From: Planococcus citri
Taxonomy: Eukaryota > Arthropoda > Insecta > Hemiptera > Pseudococcidae
Reading direction: 5' to 3'
Length of the DNA stretch: 64,000 nucleotides
Assembly: GCF_950023065.1 (NCBI RefSeq)
Contig: NC_088677.1
Span: 60,475,469-60,539,468 of the forward strand
In this document: positions 12,607-22,545 of the stretch, piece after piece
How positions within the stretch are numbered: position 1 is the stretch's first letter
Layout of the letters: every line of letters starts with the position of its first letter
Translations under genes and position numbers: made by a program
The notes under the pieces: generated by a model
The model's input: the letters and a program-made list of their open reading frames with translations, nothing else
Told to the model about the DNA's origin: nothing
Databases searched by the model: none

Positions 12607-13629
12607 CCTGGAATAAATTGGGGGAAAATTTTTTTTTGCGCCAAAACGCTCAGGATGGTGTCCTAAATGACATACTAAAACCCACCCTAAATCCGCCTGG
12701 AGCTTCTCCCCCCAGACCCACATTTGTGCCGCCCAGCACCGTTTTTTGCGATTTTCTCGCGAGCAGTTAATTTTACGTCGAAAATAGTTTTATTTTTGTG
12801 TTCTACGTCAAATTTCCGATCTAGTGATGTATCAACTGCCCTTCTACCCCCAAGGGGGGCGGGGCTGGAACCATTCAAAAAAGGGGGGTTTCTTGAAAAA
12901 TACATAAAGGCTATAGGCGCCTAAGAGGGGTGAAATGGTCCCCGAAAGTGTTTGAGTTGATATCAGCATGGAAGGTGGGTACAATGGAGAAACTTGCGCG
13001 TGGAAAATTTCAGATCCACATCCCCTCCCCTTTTTGGTGACCCCCCCTTTTCTGAAATTTCAATAACACTTTTCTCAGCCCCATTTTAACCGATTTTGAA
13101 AATTTTTCTGGGAGTTATGTATATCCTGAGTAGGTACCCCCACAAAAATTTTCAACCCCCTCCCCTCATATTTACCCCTCAAAACTGCGTTTTTTTCATT
13201 TTTTTATGCCTATTAACAATCAAGATTGCGAGGTACAATTTTACAAACACGTTTTTTGGATGTATTTTTGACCCCCAAACATCATGTAGTTCTTTCAAAA
13301 TTTTTGCTTTAGTGCGCCGTGCTGAAAAGTTGAAAAAATGTGTCTTAGGGGGGGTGGGGGTGATTTTGAAATTTTGATAAACATGAATATCAATGAGTAG
13401 GGTGTCGTTTTCTTATGATTCAATACCACTGAGCACGAATATGACCTCAGATTTTCTGCTACACCCACCTACCCCTCTCCAGAGCCCCTCAGCCCCCTCA
13501 ATTATGACGATTTTCGAAATAGAGGTATTTCGATGACATTGGTGTCGTTTTCATATGATTCGATACCGCTGAGCACGAATATGACGTCAGATTTTGTTTT
13601 ACACCCACACAGCCCCTCCGGACCCCTCA
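12607..13629 (+). repeat. F1 left arm
   Basis: The outer half is AT-rich with G- and C-run punctuation (12852-12860, 13043-13050). The inner third carries the first two copies of the roughly 140-bp direct repeat described at 13399-13880. It is identical to the right arm except for two bases seen. Confidence 0.9.
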
Positions 13630-13880
13630 GTCTCACCCCTCAATTTTTAAGATTTTTAAAATAAACTTACTTTGATGAATTTTTGTGTCGTTTTCTTACG
13701 ATCCAATACTGCTGAGCACGAATATGACGTCAGATTTTGTTTTACACCCACACAGCCCCTCCGGACCCCTCAATTTTTAAGATTTTCAAAATAAACTTAC
13801 TTTGATGATTTTCGTGTCGTTTTCTTACGATTCGATACTGCTGAGCACGAATATGACGTCAGATTTTCTGCTACACTCGC
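13399..13880 (+). repeat. Four diverged direct repeats with a CRE-like octamer
   Basis: Copies start near 13400, 13544, 13685 and 13814. Each holds GTGTCGTTTTC, then GAT-C-ATAC, then CTGAGCACGAATATGACGTC followed by AGATTTT. The palindromic octamer TGACGTCA occurs at 13582-13589, 13725-13732 and 13854-13861. The first copy has TGACCTCA. Two copies mirror into the right arm (octamer at 14472-14479). The core between repeats is better conserved than the flanks. Confidence 0.85.
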
Positions 13881-13922
13881 ACATTCAACTGCTTCCATTG
13901 GATGCAAGGGCTGGCCAATTAA

Positions 13923-13938
13923 CCCCCCCCCCCCCCCC
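13923..13938 (+). repeat. Poly-C tract (16 C)
   Basis: A homopolymer in the F1 spacer just after the fourth direct repeat. Length may be variable or mis-assembled. Confidence 0.9.
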
Positions 13939-14431
13939 AAAGAAAAATAAATTGGAAAAAAAATTTTCTTATAAGGTAAACATTCTGCGTATCATATAAG
14001 TTAACATTGGATAAGGTCTAATCGAATAACACCCCCTCTCCCCCAACAAAACAGTTGAAATTTTTTCTGCTAAATCTTATTAGGTACATTTCATCTCGAG
14101 TATCTTGCAAGTTTATTTTCATTGATCTGTTGATTCCGTGATTACGAGGTCATCATCAATGTCTTCTTCTTCTGAAACTTCTGTACATTAACCGGATTAT
14201 TGTTATGAAACGGAAGGGGGGAGGGGTGTTAAACATACAGGCCTTTGTATCCCATGTAGACACTGGAACCTATAGTAAAACATGCTATGCCGAAGAGGCG
14301 AAGAAGTTATTGTTACTACAAATTTCACTTTGAAAATAACCTGGTATGTGACTGGGAGGAGGGGTGTCAATCGATTCCATATGTTGTAAAAGTAGCTCAA
14401 CTTCAAAAATAGTTGAAATTCAGGAGGGGGT

Positions 14432-15454
14432 TGAGGGGTCCGGAGGGGCTGTGTGGGTGTAAAACAAAATCTGACGTCATATTCGTGCTCAGCGGTATCG
14501 AATCATATGAAAACGACACCAATGTCATCGAAATACCTCTATTTCGAAAATCGTCATAATTGAGGGGGCTGAGGGGCTCTGGAGAGGGGTAGGTGGGTGT
14601 AGCAGAAAATCTGAGGTCATATTCGTGCTCAGTGGTATTGAATCATAAGAAAACGACACCCTACTCATTGATATTCATGTTTATCAAAATTTCAAAATCA
14701 CCCCCACCCCCCCTAAGACACATTTTTTCAACTTTTCAGCACGGCGCACTAAAGCAAAAATTTTGAAAGAACTACATGATGTTTGGGGGTCAAAAAAACA
14801 TCCAAAAAACGTGTTTGTAAAATTGTACCTCGCAATCTTGATTGTTAATAGGCATAAAAAAATGAAAAAAACGCAGTTTTGAGGGGTAAATATGAGGGGA
14901 GGGGGTTGAAAATTTTTGTGGGGGTACCTACTCAGGATATACATAACTCCCAGAAAAATTTTCAAAATCGGTTAAAATGGGGCTGAGAAAAGTGTTATTG
15001 AAATTTCAGAAAAGGGGGGGTCACCAAAAAGGGGAGGGGATGTGGATCTGAAATTTTCCACGCGCAAGTTTCTCCATTGTACCCACCTTCCATGCTGATA
15101 TCAACTCAAACACTTTCGGGGACCATTTCACCCCTCTTAGGCGCCTATAGCCTTTATGTATTTTTCAAGAAACCCCCCTTTTTTGAATGGTTCCAGCCCC
15201 GCCCCCCTTGGGGGTAGAAGGGCAGTTGATACATCACAAGATCGGAAATTTGACGTAGAACACAAAAATAAAACTATTTTCGACGTAAAATTAACTGCTC
15301 GCGAGAAAATCGCAAAAAACGGTGCTGGGCGGCACAAATGTGGGTCTGGGGGGAGAAGCTCCAGGCGGATTTAGGGTGGGTTTTAGTATGTCATTTAGGA
15401 CACCATCCTGAGCGTTTTGGCGCAAAAAAAAATTTTCCCCCAATTTATTCCAGG
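14432..15454 (-). repeat. F1 right arm
   Basis: Gapless reverse complement of 12607-13629. The outer end CCCCCAATTTATTCCAGG terminates 60 bp before the next transposon (15515). Confidence 0.9.
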
Positions 15455-15514
15455 CGAAATCCCTATTTTACTGTATTATGAATGATGAATAAATAAATTT
15501 GGTGTATAGACATA

Positions 15515-16417
15515 CAGGGTGATTCGGATAAGACCTGAAAAATTAAAACCACATATTCTACTCGTCGAATTGAGAAAAAATTTCCTTTGCAAAAATTTTG
15601 AAAAACCAACCCTTAATGAGATATTTGCAATTAAAGTTGTGTAAAATATGGCAACACCGCATTTACATTTCCCTTATGTGTTACGCATTGTTACATAGCT
15701 CAAATCAGAGTGTTATCAAAAAGTGTTCCTTAGTTACGATTTCCTACTTTGATTTGAAGTGCAATCGTTTACCAACCAGCAATTTCTATTGTTTTTAGGA
15801 AACAAAATCGTAATTTACCGTGACAAATTTTGCGATGTTGCCAAAGTGAGCATATTGGTTGAGATAAATTATGTTTTATTGAGGAATAGCATTTTTTTTT
15901 TTTCATAAAAGTATTTAAAATTGATAATTGAGTACAGGAAACCTTCAAAAACATTAGTTTCTAACAAATTGGAGAGTTTGTCAAAATTGAAAAATTTGAT
16001 TACTCAGCATCCAATGGACCAAAAAAGAGAAATTAAAGTTTAATGAGTGTCGAATGAGAAGTACTACCGCAATCATTAATAAAAATCGAAATAATTTAAT
16101 TTAACTTCAAGTTTTGATTGTTTTTCATCTAAGAAAACACATTTCTGACTTCAAAACATCAAGTTATGGACCAAAACAGAAAAGAATGATACTCTACATT
16201 TCTGAGATCTCACTTCACTTTTTCCACCACCTACCCCCCAAAAATTTTCAATAGAGACGCCGAAACGCCCAATTTTAAGAAAACAGCTGGCCCCCTTTAA
16301 AGGTCAATAACTCCGAAATGAAGCGGTTTTGGTCTATGGTGTGTATAACATTTTTTACTCCTATTTATGAGTAGAATACGTGGTTTTAATTTTTCAGGTC
16401 TTATCCGAATCACCCTG
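15515..16417. mobile_element. Non-autonomous TIR transposon, 49-bp TIRs, TA target duplication
   Basis: TIRs start CAGGGTGATTCGGATAAGAC. They match over 49 bp with one difference (A/G in the CACATATTC segment) and are flanked by TA at 15513-15514 and 16418-16419. TA duplications with CAGGGTG termini fit Tc1/mariner-like insertions. The 800-bp interior has no transposase motif, so it is a deletion derivative or MITE-like element. The short frames inside it (15598-15798, 15769-15954) are not supported. Confidence 0.85.
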
Positions 16418-16502
16418 TATAAACATGTATAGTATGTTCGATAAATTCAGTATTTTGCTCATTTTTTTCTTGAATAAATAAAATTCTCATCAGCTTATAC
16501 AG

Positions 16503-18396
16503 TATGACACAAAAGTAGTGCTGGGTGGCTTTTATTTCTAAGTTGAAAGAGCTAACGAGATGAATGAAGCGGCGTTGAGTAGAGAAAAATAAGGGCGTTC
16601 GAAAGCGACCATGAAAATTTCAGGCCCAAGCACAGGGTGACCACAAATTGAAAAATCGGTTTGGTCAATAAATTCAAACTGGTTTTTATTGGCGCAAAGT
16701 AATCTACACACTAAGGCGACAAAAACGTGATATATGAATTTTTGAAACCGGTTCATTAATTTGCAACCATTTGACAAAAAATACCCAAAAATTGTAAATA
16801 GAGAATAAGGTTTGAAACAAACCAGTTCATGAATTCGCAGCAAACCATCAAAAGTTACCTGGTTACAAAATTAATTACCCATTTTCAAAATCCGACCAGC
16901 AAAAATGGTTTAATTTTTCACGCTCTACAACTTTTGTTTCAAGTTTTTTTCTCCATCTTCAATTTTTAGGTGATTGTCAAAAACAGGTTGCCAAATGCGA
17001 ACCAATAAACCGGTTTCAAAATGTGATTGAACAAAATTGTGTAATTTTTCACGCCCAACAACTTTTGTTTCAAGCATTTTTCTCAATCTCCAATTTTTAG
17101 ATAATTTTTTAGAACTGGTTGCAAATTAATGAACCGGTTTCAAAATCTGATTAGCAAAAATAGTTCAATTTTTCATACTTTACAATTTATGTTTCAAGCT
17201 TTTTTTTTCATCTCCAATTTTTAGGTGATTGTGAAAAACTGCTTGCTAAATGTGAACCAATGAACCGGTTTCAAAATGTGATTAGACAGAATTGTGTAAT
17301 TTTTCACATCCAACAACTTTTGTTTCAAGCTTTTTTCTCGGTCTCCAATTTTTAGATAATTTTTTATAACGGATTGCAAATTAATGAACCGGTTTCAAAA
17401 TCTGATCAGCAAAAATAGTTAAATTTTTCATACTCTACAATTTATGTTTCAAGCTTTTTTTTTCATCTCCAATTTTTAGGTGATTGTGAAAAACTGCTTG
17501 CTAAATGTGAACCAATGAACTGGTTTCAAAATGTGATTAGACAGAATTGTGTAATTTTTCACATCCAACAACTTTTGTTTCAAGCTTTTTTCTCGATCTC
17601 CAATTTTTAGATAATTTCTTATAACTGATTGCAAATTAATGAACCGGTTTCAAAATCTGATCAGCAAAAATAGTTCAATTTTTCACACTCTACAATTTAT
17701 GTTTCAAGCTTTTTTTTTCATCTCCAATTTTTAGGTGATTGTGAAAAACTGCTTGCTAAATGTGAACCAATGAACCGGTTTCAAAATGTGATTAGACAAA
17801 ATTGTGTAATTGTTCACGCTCTTCAACTTTTGTTTCAAGCTTTTTTCTCGATCTCCAATTTTTAGATAATTTCTTATAACTGATTGCAAATTAATGAACC
17901 GGTTTTAAAATCTGATCAGCAAAAATAGTTCAATTTTTCACACTCTACAATTTATGTTTCAAGCTTTTTTTTTCATCTCCAATTTTTAGGTGATTGTCAA
18001 AAACTGCTTGCTAAATGTGAATCAATGAACCGGTTTCAAAATGTGATTAGACAGAATTGTGTAATTGTTCACGCTCTACAACTTTTGTTTCAAGCTCTCC
18101 AGATTCAATTTTTGGGTATTTTTTGTCAACTGGTTGCAAATTGATGAACCGGTTTCAAAAAATTCATATCACGTTTCTTGTCGCCTTACTGTGTAGATTA
18201 CACTGCGCCAGTAAAAACCAGTTTGAATTTTTGACCAAACCGGGTTTTCAATGTGTGGGCACCCTGTGCTTGGGCCTGAAATTTTCAAAGTCGCTTTTGA
18301 AATCCCTTATTTTTCCATACTCAACACCGCTTCATTCATCTCGTTAGCTCTTTCCACTTGGAAATAAAAGCCACCGAACACTACTTTTGTGTCATA
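16503..18396. mobile_element. Foldback element F4 carrying a 255-bp satellite array
   Basis: Left arm 16503 to about 16800 pairs with about 18105-18396. Terminal sequence TATGACACAAAAGTAGTG matches the complement on the right, and CAG flanks both sides (16500-16502, 18397-18399) as a possible 3-bp duplication. Arms are roughly 85 percent alike by eye. The interior is a tandem array (separate entry). The frames 16538-16843 (minus) and 18057-18347 (plus) are the two arms read outwards and not a duplicated gene. Confidence 0.8.
16876..18150 (+). repeat. Higher-order tandem array, 255-bp dimer of 131 + 124 bp
   Basis: GAACCGGTTT recurs at 17131, 17386, 17641 and 17896, exactly 255 bp apart, with a degenerate first copy at 16876. 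Each dimer holds two related subunits. One has AAAATCTGATCAGCAAAAAT and CATCTCC. The other has AAAATGTGATTAGACAGAAT and CGATCTCC. The second subunit starts 131 bp in (17262). The last unit fades into the right arm. No coding capacity. Confidence 0.9.
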
Positions 18397-20212
18397 CAGT
18401 TGTAACGAGACCAGTACGTTTTTGCCCAAAAACCCTCCTACACCCCCTCAAAAAATCCATAGAAATTTTTTAAACTAAAATTTCCGTCAAAAAATCACCT
18501 CGAAATTGAGTAAGTATTATTCGAGCACGTGCGATCTATCTTTAAAAGAGCTATTTACCAGTCATCGACGCAGCGAAATATTATCTCATATTTTCGCACA
18601 TAGCATCTCCCGATACGACGATACGTCATAAAATAAAATAATCTCGTAAAAAAAAAGAAAGAAAAGGGGAAAAAAACTCAGCCTGTAGGTTTTCTTTTCG
18701 TCAATATTTAAGTTGCCAATAAAACTGTAATATCGAGGATAATGGATTGGATAGAACAGAGTAGGTACCTACCTACTGGTAATTTCGCAAAGACCATAGG
18801 TATGGTCTATTGCTGCGCTCTTATCAAGAAGTTTCTCGTTAAGGGGTAAAAATTAATAACCGTATTAAACCGTATTACGCGTAGGTATTTACTTTTGGCA
18901 AAAAATTTATATCATATCGTATCTATACTTATTTCAATAAAAACCTCAAGCTCGTGTTTGGTTTTAAAATTTTACGTTGAACCTGCGTCCATTCCGATGT
19001 GGTTATAACGCCTACCTTTATCTTTACAATGTTAAAACCCAGCAGCTTGTTGGTATTTTTTTTTTTTTTTAAATTGACATAACCGTCTGCGGTATAACAG
19101 TACGTCGTTGTTGTCGTCGTCATCGTCGTAGAACGTGATACTTGGTGGTAAAAAGGTGACTTGTTTCTTTCACTCGGCTCATTTATATCTATCTGTCTTC
19201 GCTTGTTCGTTATTATACATATTTCGACATTTTGTAAGTGATCCCAGCCCAAGATCGTAGCGTCAACCGACGCGTCGATGCGTTGCTCACGCCAGATGTC
19301 GCCTTCTACTTGTACATATCTACCCTGTTTTAAGGGTTGAGATCGTGTTATGGCTTTGAAAAAAGACCGAAAAAAAAACGAGGAAAAAGAAGGCAATTTA
19401 AGTAAGTGATAATGTAAAATAGCGAGATTTTTTTCAAAGCAAATCAATTCGTTCTTTTTTTTACCCTAATCTGCGACCTTTTTGTGAAAAAGTGAGAAAC
19501 AGGGGAGGGCAAGGAGAGAAATTTTGTTATGTTATAAACAACATGTGTGAGAGCTGAGTGGGTTATAGGGAGGTATAGATTAAGTAGGTGGTGTGTGAAT
19601 ATGAAGTGGTGAGTTGTATTCGATTGGAATATTTTCTTCTGTCCTAATGAGTGAAATATTTTACCAAGATGAAATATAAAACAGAACTTCTTTGTAAGGA
19701 ATGATCTCCATAGTCTGCGATAGAATTTGTCTGCGTTTTCGGGATGATGATTAAGTGAACCCTCGTCGTAGGTATTTTCAATGATGAAGTGCCAAGAAAC
19801 GTTAACCAGTGTCGGTTAAAATCGAAAACAGAGGGTTCTCAATGGCGATGAAATACTCTGCACATGATCTTAAGAATATGCTTTGATGCTTCAGGAATCT
19901 CACTCAATACATACCTATAAGTTATAAAGTTCCATAATTTCACACGAGATAAAGATTGGACCATTCAGCCAAAGTTGGTAATTATTCTTTAGGGTAGGAA
20001 CACACAGCGATCTAAGTTGGTACTGTATAAATGCAAATTTAGGGCGCAAAATTTGAAAAAATGAAAGTCTGAATTTGGAAAAAAATGTGAAGAGTTGAAG
20101 TCTGAATTCATTAATCTGAGATTGTTTTCAAGTACCAGATGACTAATAAATCGATATTTTTACGATTTAAGAAAGTATAATTTTTACATCATCTAACACC
20201 TTTTTCGGTATT
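18397..20212. other. Unassigned DNA, no gene supported
   Basis: The longest frame (18929-19447, minus, 172 codons) is made of Phe/Ser-, Thr- and Lys-rich low-complexity stretches with no domain I recognise. A CGTCGTTGTTGTCGTCGTCA triplet run underlies its Thr-rich part. I see no splice or promoter context that would support it. Confidence 0.45.
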
Positions 20213-21238
20213 CATCACCTGTCAAAATTTCAAGTTCTAAAGTGCCTTTTTCGATTTTTGGTGAATTTTTAAAAATCAAATTTTAGTCAAAATGTACCCA
20301 AAATCAAAATTTTACCAAATGGACCAAGAAAGCTGAAATTTGGGATATACCCTATTTTCGACCTGCCAAATCGATTGAAAACTGTTTCAAACCGTTTTGA
20401 GCAGTTCTGGAGTCTCCAACAGATTTTTAAAACTCGAAATTCCCACAAAATTTCATCAAATGAGGTTAGAAAGCCGAAATTTATTCTGCAAACTATTTTA
20501 AATACAGTACGGAGTTGACTGCAGGTGAATTTTAAGTCGTTTTGGATTTTTGAAAATTACTGGAGCCTCCAGTAGATTTTTAAACGTGAAATTTCTTCAA
20601 AATTTCATCAAATGACTATGGAAAGCTGAAATTAACTCTGCACTCCAATTTTAACACCTTCTGAAGACGATTTCAGGTTGGTACAAGAGAGTTAATTTCA
20701 ACTTTTTATCTTCATTTGATGACATTTTTGGGAAATTTCAAGTTTCAAAAACCTACAGGTGGCTCCAGTAATTTTCATAAAATCGCTGGAGGCTCCAAAA
20801 CAACTTGAAATTCACCTGCAGTCAATTTCGTAGTTTGCAGAATGAATTTCGGCTAAATTCCAACTCCATTTGAAGAAATTTTGTGGGAATTTCGAGTTTT
20901 AAAAATCTGCTGTAAACTCATAGAACTGCTCAAAACGGTTTGAAACAGTTTCCAATCGATTTGGCAGGTCAAAAATTGGATATATGTATCCCAAATTTCA
21001 GCTTTCTAGGTCCATGTGGTGAAATTTTGATTTTTTCCCTCATTTTTGGCCTGAATTTGATTTTCAAAAATTCACTAAAAATTGAAAAAGGCACTTTAGC
21101 ACTTGAAATTTTGACAGGTGATGAAATTTTGCGTGCTCTTGGGATCTACCTTTGTACGGTTTAAAAAATTTTGTGCAAGTTTTATGTTGGAACGCAAAAT
21201 CTGCGATTTCGGATGACCTGTCAATCAAAATGGTCGCC

Positions 21239-21250
21239 ATTTTGTAAGTA
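21239..21250 (+). repeat. Left target-site duplication of the LINE
   Basis: ATTTTGTAAGTA, repeated exactly at 22415-22426. The related F3 copy at 62645 reads ATTTTGTGAGTAGGGCC without interruption, which confirms the empty site. Confidence 0.95.
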
Positions 21251-21970
21251 ATTGATCAAAAGAGTTTGATTCCTAGTCACCAATTTGGTTTTCGGAAAAA
21301 ACACAGTACGATTCAACAACTTCATTGTGTTTCCAGTACCATCAATAATGCTCTTGAAAACAAAGATACCTGTTCTGCTGCGTTCTTGGATATCACTCAA
21401 GCTTTTGATCGCGTCTGGCATCATGGACTCCTTCTGAAACTAAAACAAGTGCTGCCGGCAAAACTATTCAATTTACTCAAATCTTATCTTTCCAGAAGAA
21501 GATTTCGCGTTAAATTTGATGGAGAATTCTCAGACTTCAGAGATATCAAAGCCGGTGTTCCTCAAGGAAGCGTTCTTGAACCTATCCTCTACAGTCTATA
21601 TACCAGAGATATTCCTCATAATCCGGCCAACTCAACCATGGCCACTTTTGCTGACGACATAGCTGTTTTGGTCTGTCGTAACAATGCATATGATGCCTCA
21701 AGAATATTACAGTGTGAACTCTCAGCAATCGAGAAATGGTGCAAAAAGTGGCACATTCGTATCAATGAGAGTAAATCTTCAAACATCACGTTTACAATGA
21801 AAAAAGAAAGCTCTCAGCCCGTTTACTTGAATAATACCGCTTTGCCACAAAAAGAGGATGTTAAATATCTAGGTCTACATCTCGACACTCGCATGACCTG
21901 GAAAAAGCACATCTCAATGAAAAAGACCCAACTCGAACTCAGGCTTAAACAACTCTACTGGCGAGCCTAA
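21251..21970 (+). pseudogene. Jockey-type reverse transcriptase fragment (part 1)
   Basis: An open frame of about 239 codons with no start codon of its own, because the N-terminal part including the endonuclease was never copied. Visible RT motifs in order (residues from 21251): HQFGFRKKHST (about 10), FLDITQAFDRVWH (about 45), AGVPQGSVL (about 101), the catalytic FADD (about 133-136), and the KYLGLHLD thumb-proximal motif near 215. The Gly usual after SVL is Glu here. The frame ends at a TAA within GCGAGCCTAAAGAAC because about 20 or more bases seem to be missing. The next fragment resumes in another frame. Dead on arrival as an autonomous element. Confidence 0.9.
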
Positions 21971-22311
21971 AGAACAAAATTTTACTCTATAAAGTCATTC
22001 TCAAACCAATCTGGACTTATGGCTGTCAAATATGGGGAACAACCAGTTCATCAAACATAGAAATTCTAGAACGCTTCCAGTCCAAGACTCTTCGCAAGAT
22101 TACAAATGCGCCATGGTATATTAAAAATCAAGTACTACGCAACGATTTTAAAATTAATTCTGTCAAAAAAGAAATTTCAATTCTTAGCGAAGCATACGCC
22201 AAACAATTGTATAAACACCCCAACTCTCTAATGTTAGAAACGGCGAACTCTGTAGATACATATAGACTTAGTAGATATCATATAAGTGATCTAAAATTTA
22301 GATTTACATAA
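21964..22311 (+). pseudogene. Jockey-type RT C-terminal fragment (part 2)
   Basis: Read from AGC at 21964 in the shifted frame, this gives 115 codons to a TAA at 22309-22311. It contains KPIWTYGCQIWGTTSSSNIE and RFQSKTLRKITNAPWY, both typical of the C-terminal part of Jockey ORF2 proteins. It overlaps the previous fragment by seven bases in a different frame, so one frameshift plus a small deletion separates them. Confidence 0.85.
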
Positions 22312-22414
22312 TTTATATTTAATTTTTAGAGGTTTAAATCCCTCTTCACTTGTGTTTTCTGAATGTTACTTAAGTAACAGATCGAATAAATATTACTACT
22401 ACTACTACTACTAT

Positions 22415-22426
22415 TTTGTAAGTAGG
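22415..22426 (+). repeat. Right target-site duplication of the LINE
   Basis: An exact second copy of the 12-bp ATTTTGTAAGTA, following the TAC-repeat tail. Confidence 0.95.
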
Positions 22427-22545
22427 ACCACTTTTTTCGAGGGCAAGGACTAGAAATGTTCCTTAGGACTCCCCCTTTAAGAAAAAAAGTTATCCCGGCG
22501 GATCGCCGGGGGGGGGGTGCAATTGATCCTTATGCAAGCTCCCCG

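Larger units (their letters stand above)
12607..15454. mobile_element. Giant foldback element F1 (1,023-bp arms, 802-bp spacer)
   Basis: Positions 12607-13629 pair with 14432-15454 without a gap: every pair sums to 28061. Reading through, I noted only two mismatches (12823/15238 and 13264/14797). The ends read CCTGGAATAAATTGGGGG and its complement. A possible 6-bp flanking repeat GAAATC lies at 12599-12604 and 15456-15461, one or two bases from the arms. The spacer (13630-14431) continues the tandem repeats of the left arm and has no domain. Frames in the two arms are mirror copies and not genes. A diverged relative (F2) is at 28359-29751. No transposase is visible, so it must be non-autonomous or segmental. 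Confidence 0.85.
21251..22414 (+). mobile_element. 5'-truncated Jockey-type non-LTR retrotransposon
   Basis: The element starts in the middle of the reverse-transcriptase domain at 21251, directly after the target duplication. It runs through the C-terminal domain and a short 3' UTR, and ends in AATAAATA plus a TACTAC triplet tail at 22388-22414. Simple 3' repeats, 5' truncation and a 12-bp duplication are hallmarks of target-primed reverse transcription. The clade call rests on the whole series of RT words (HQFGFRKKHST, QAFDRVWH, AGVPQGS, FADD). The palindrome GTTACTTAAGTAAC sits at 22365-22378 in the 3' UTR. Confidence 0.9.
20213..22545. repeat. F3 foldback copy, interrupted by a Jockey-like LINE
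   Basis: Left arm 20213 to about 20655 pairs with about 20680-21123 (pairs sum to 41336), so the fold runs almost to its centre at 20668. Conserved words are CTGGAG(T/C)CTCCA, TTCCCACAAAATTTCATC and CTGCCAAATCGATTG. The right side continues through 21250, is cut by the LINE, and resumes at 22427-22545 with AGGACTCCCCCTTTAAG and GTGCAATTGATCCT, both shared with the copy at 60860-62786. The left side lacks this outer part and looks truncated. Confidence 0.8.

Noticed and set aside
12687..15374. Pairs of identical predicted proteins at 12.7-13.4 kb and 14.7-15.4 kb
   Set aside because: They are the two arms of foldback F1 read from opposite strands and not a gene family. The same holds for 28.5/29.5 kb and 47.5/47.9 kb.
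18929..19447. 172-codon minus-strand frame
   Set aside because: Low-complexity Phe/Ser, Thr and Lys stretches follow from T-, GTC- and A-rich DNA. No domain, no splice or promoter context.
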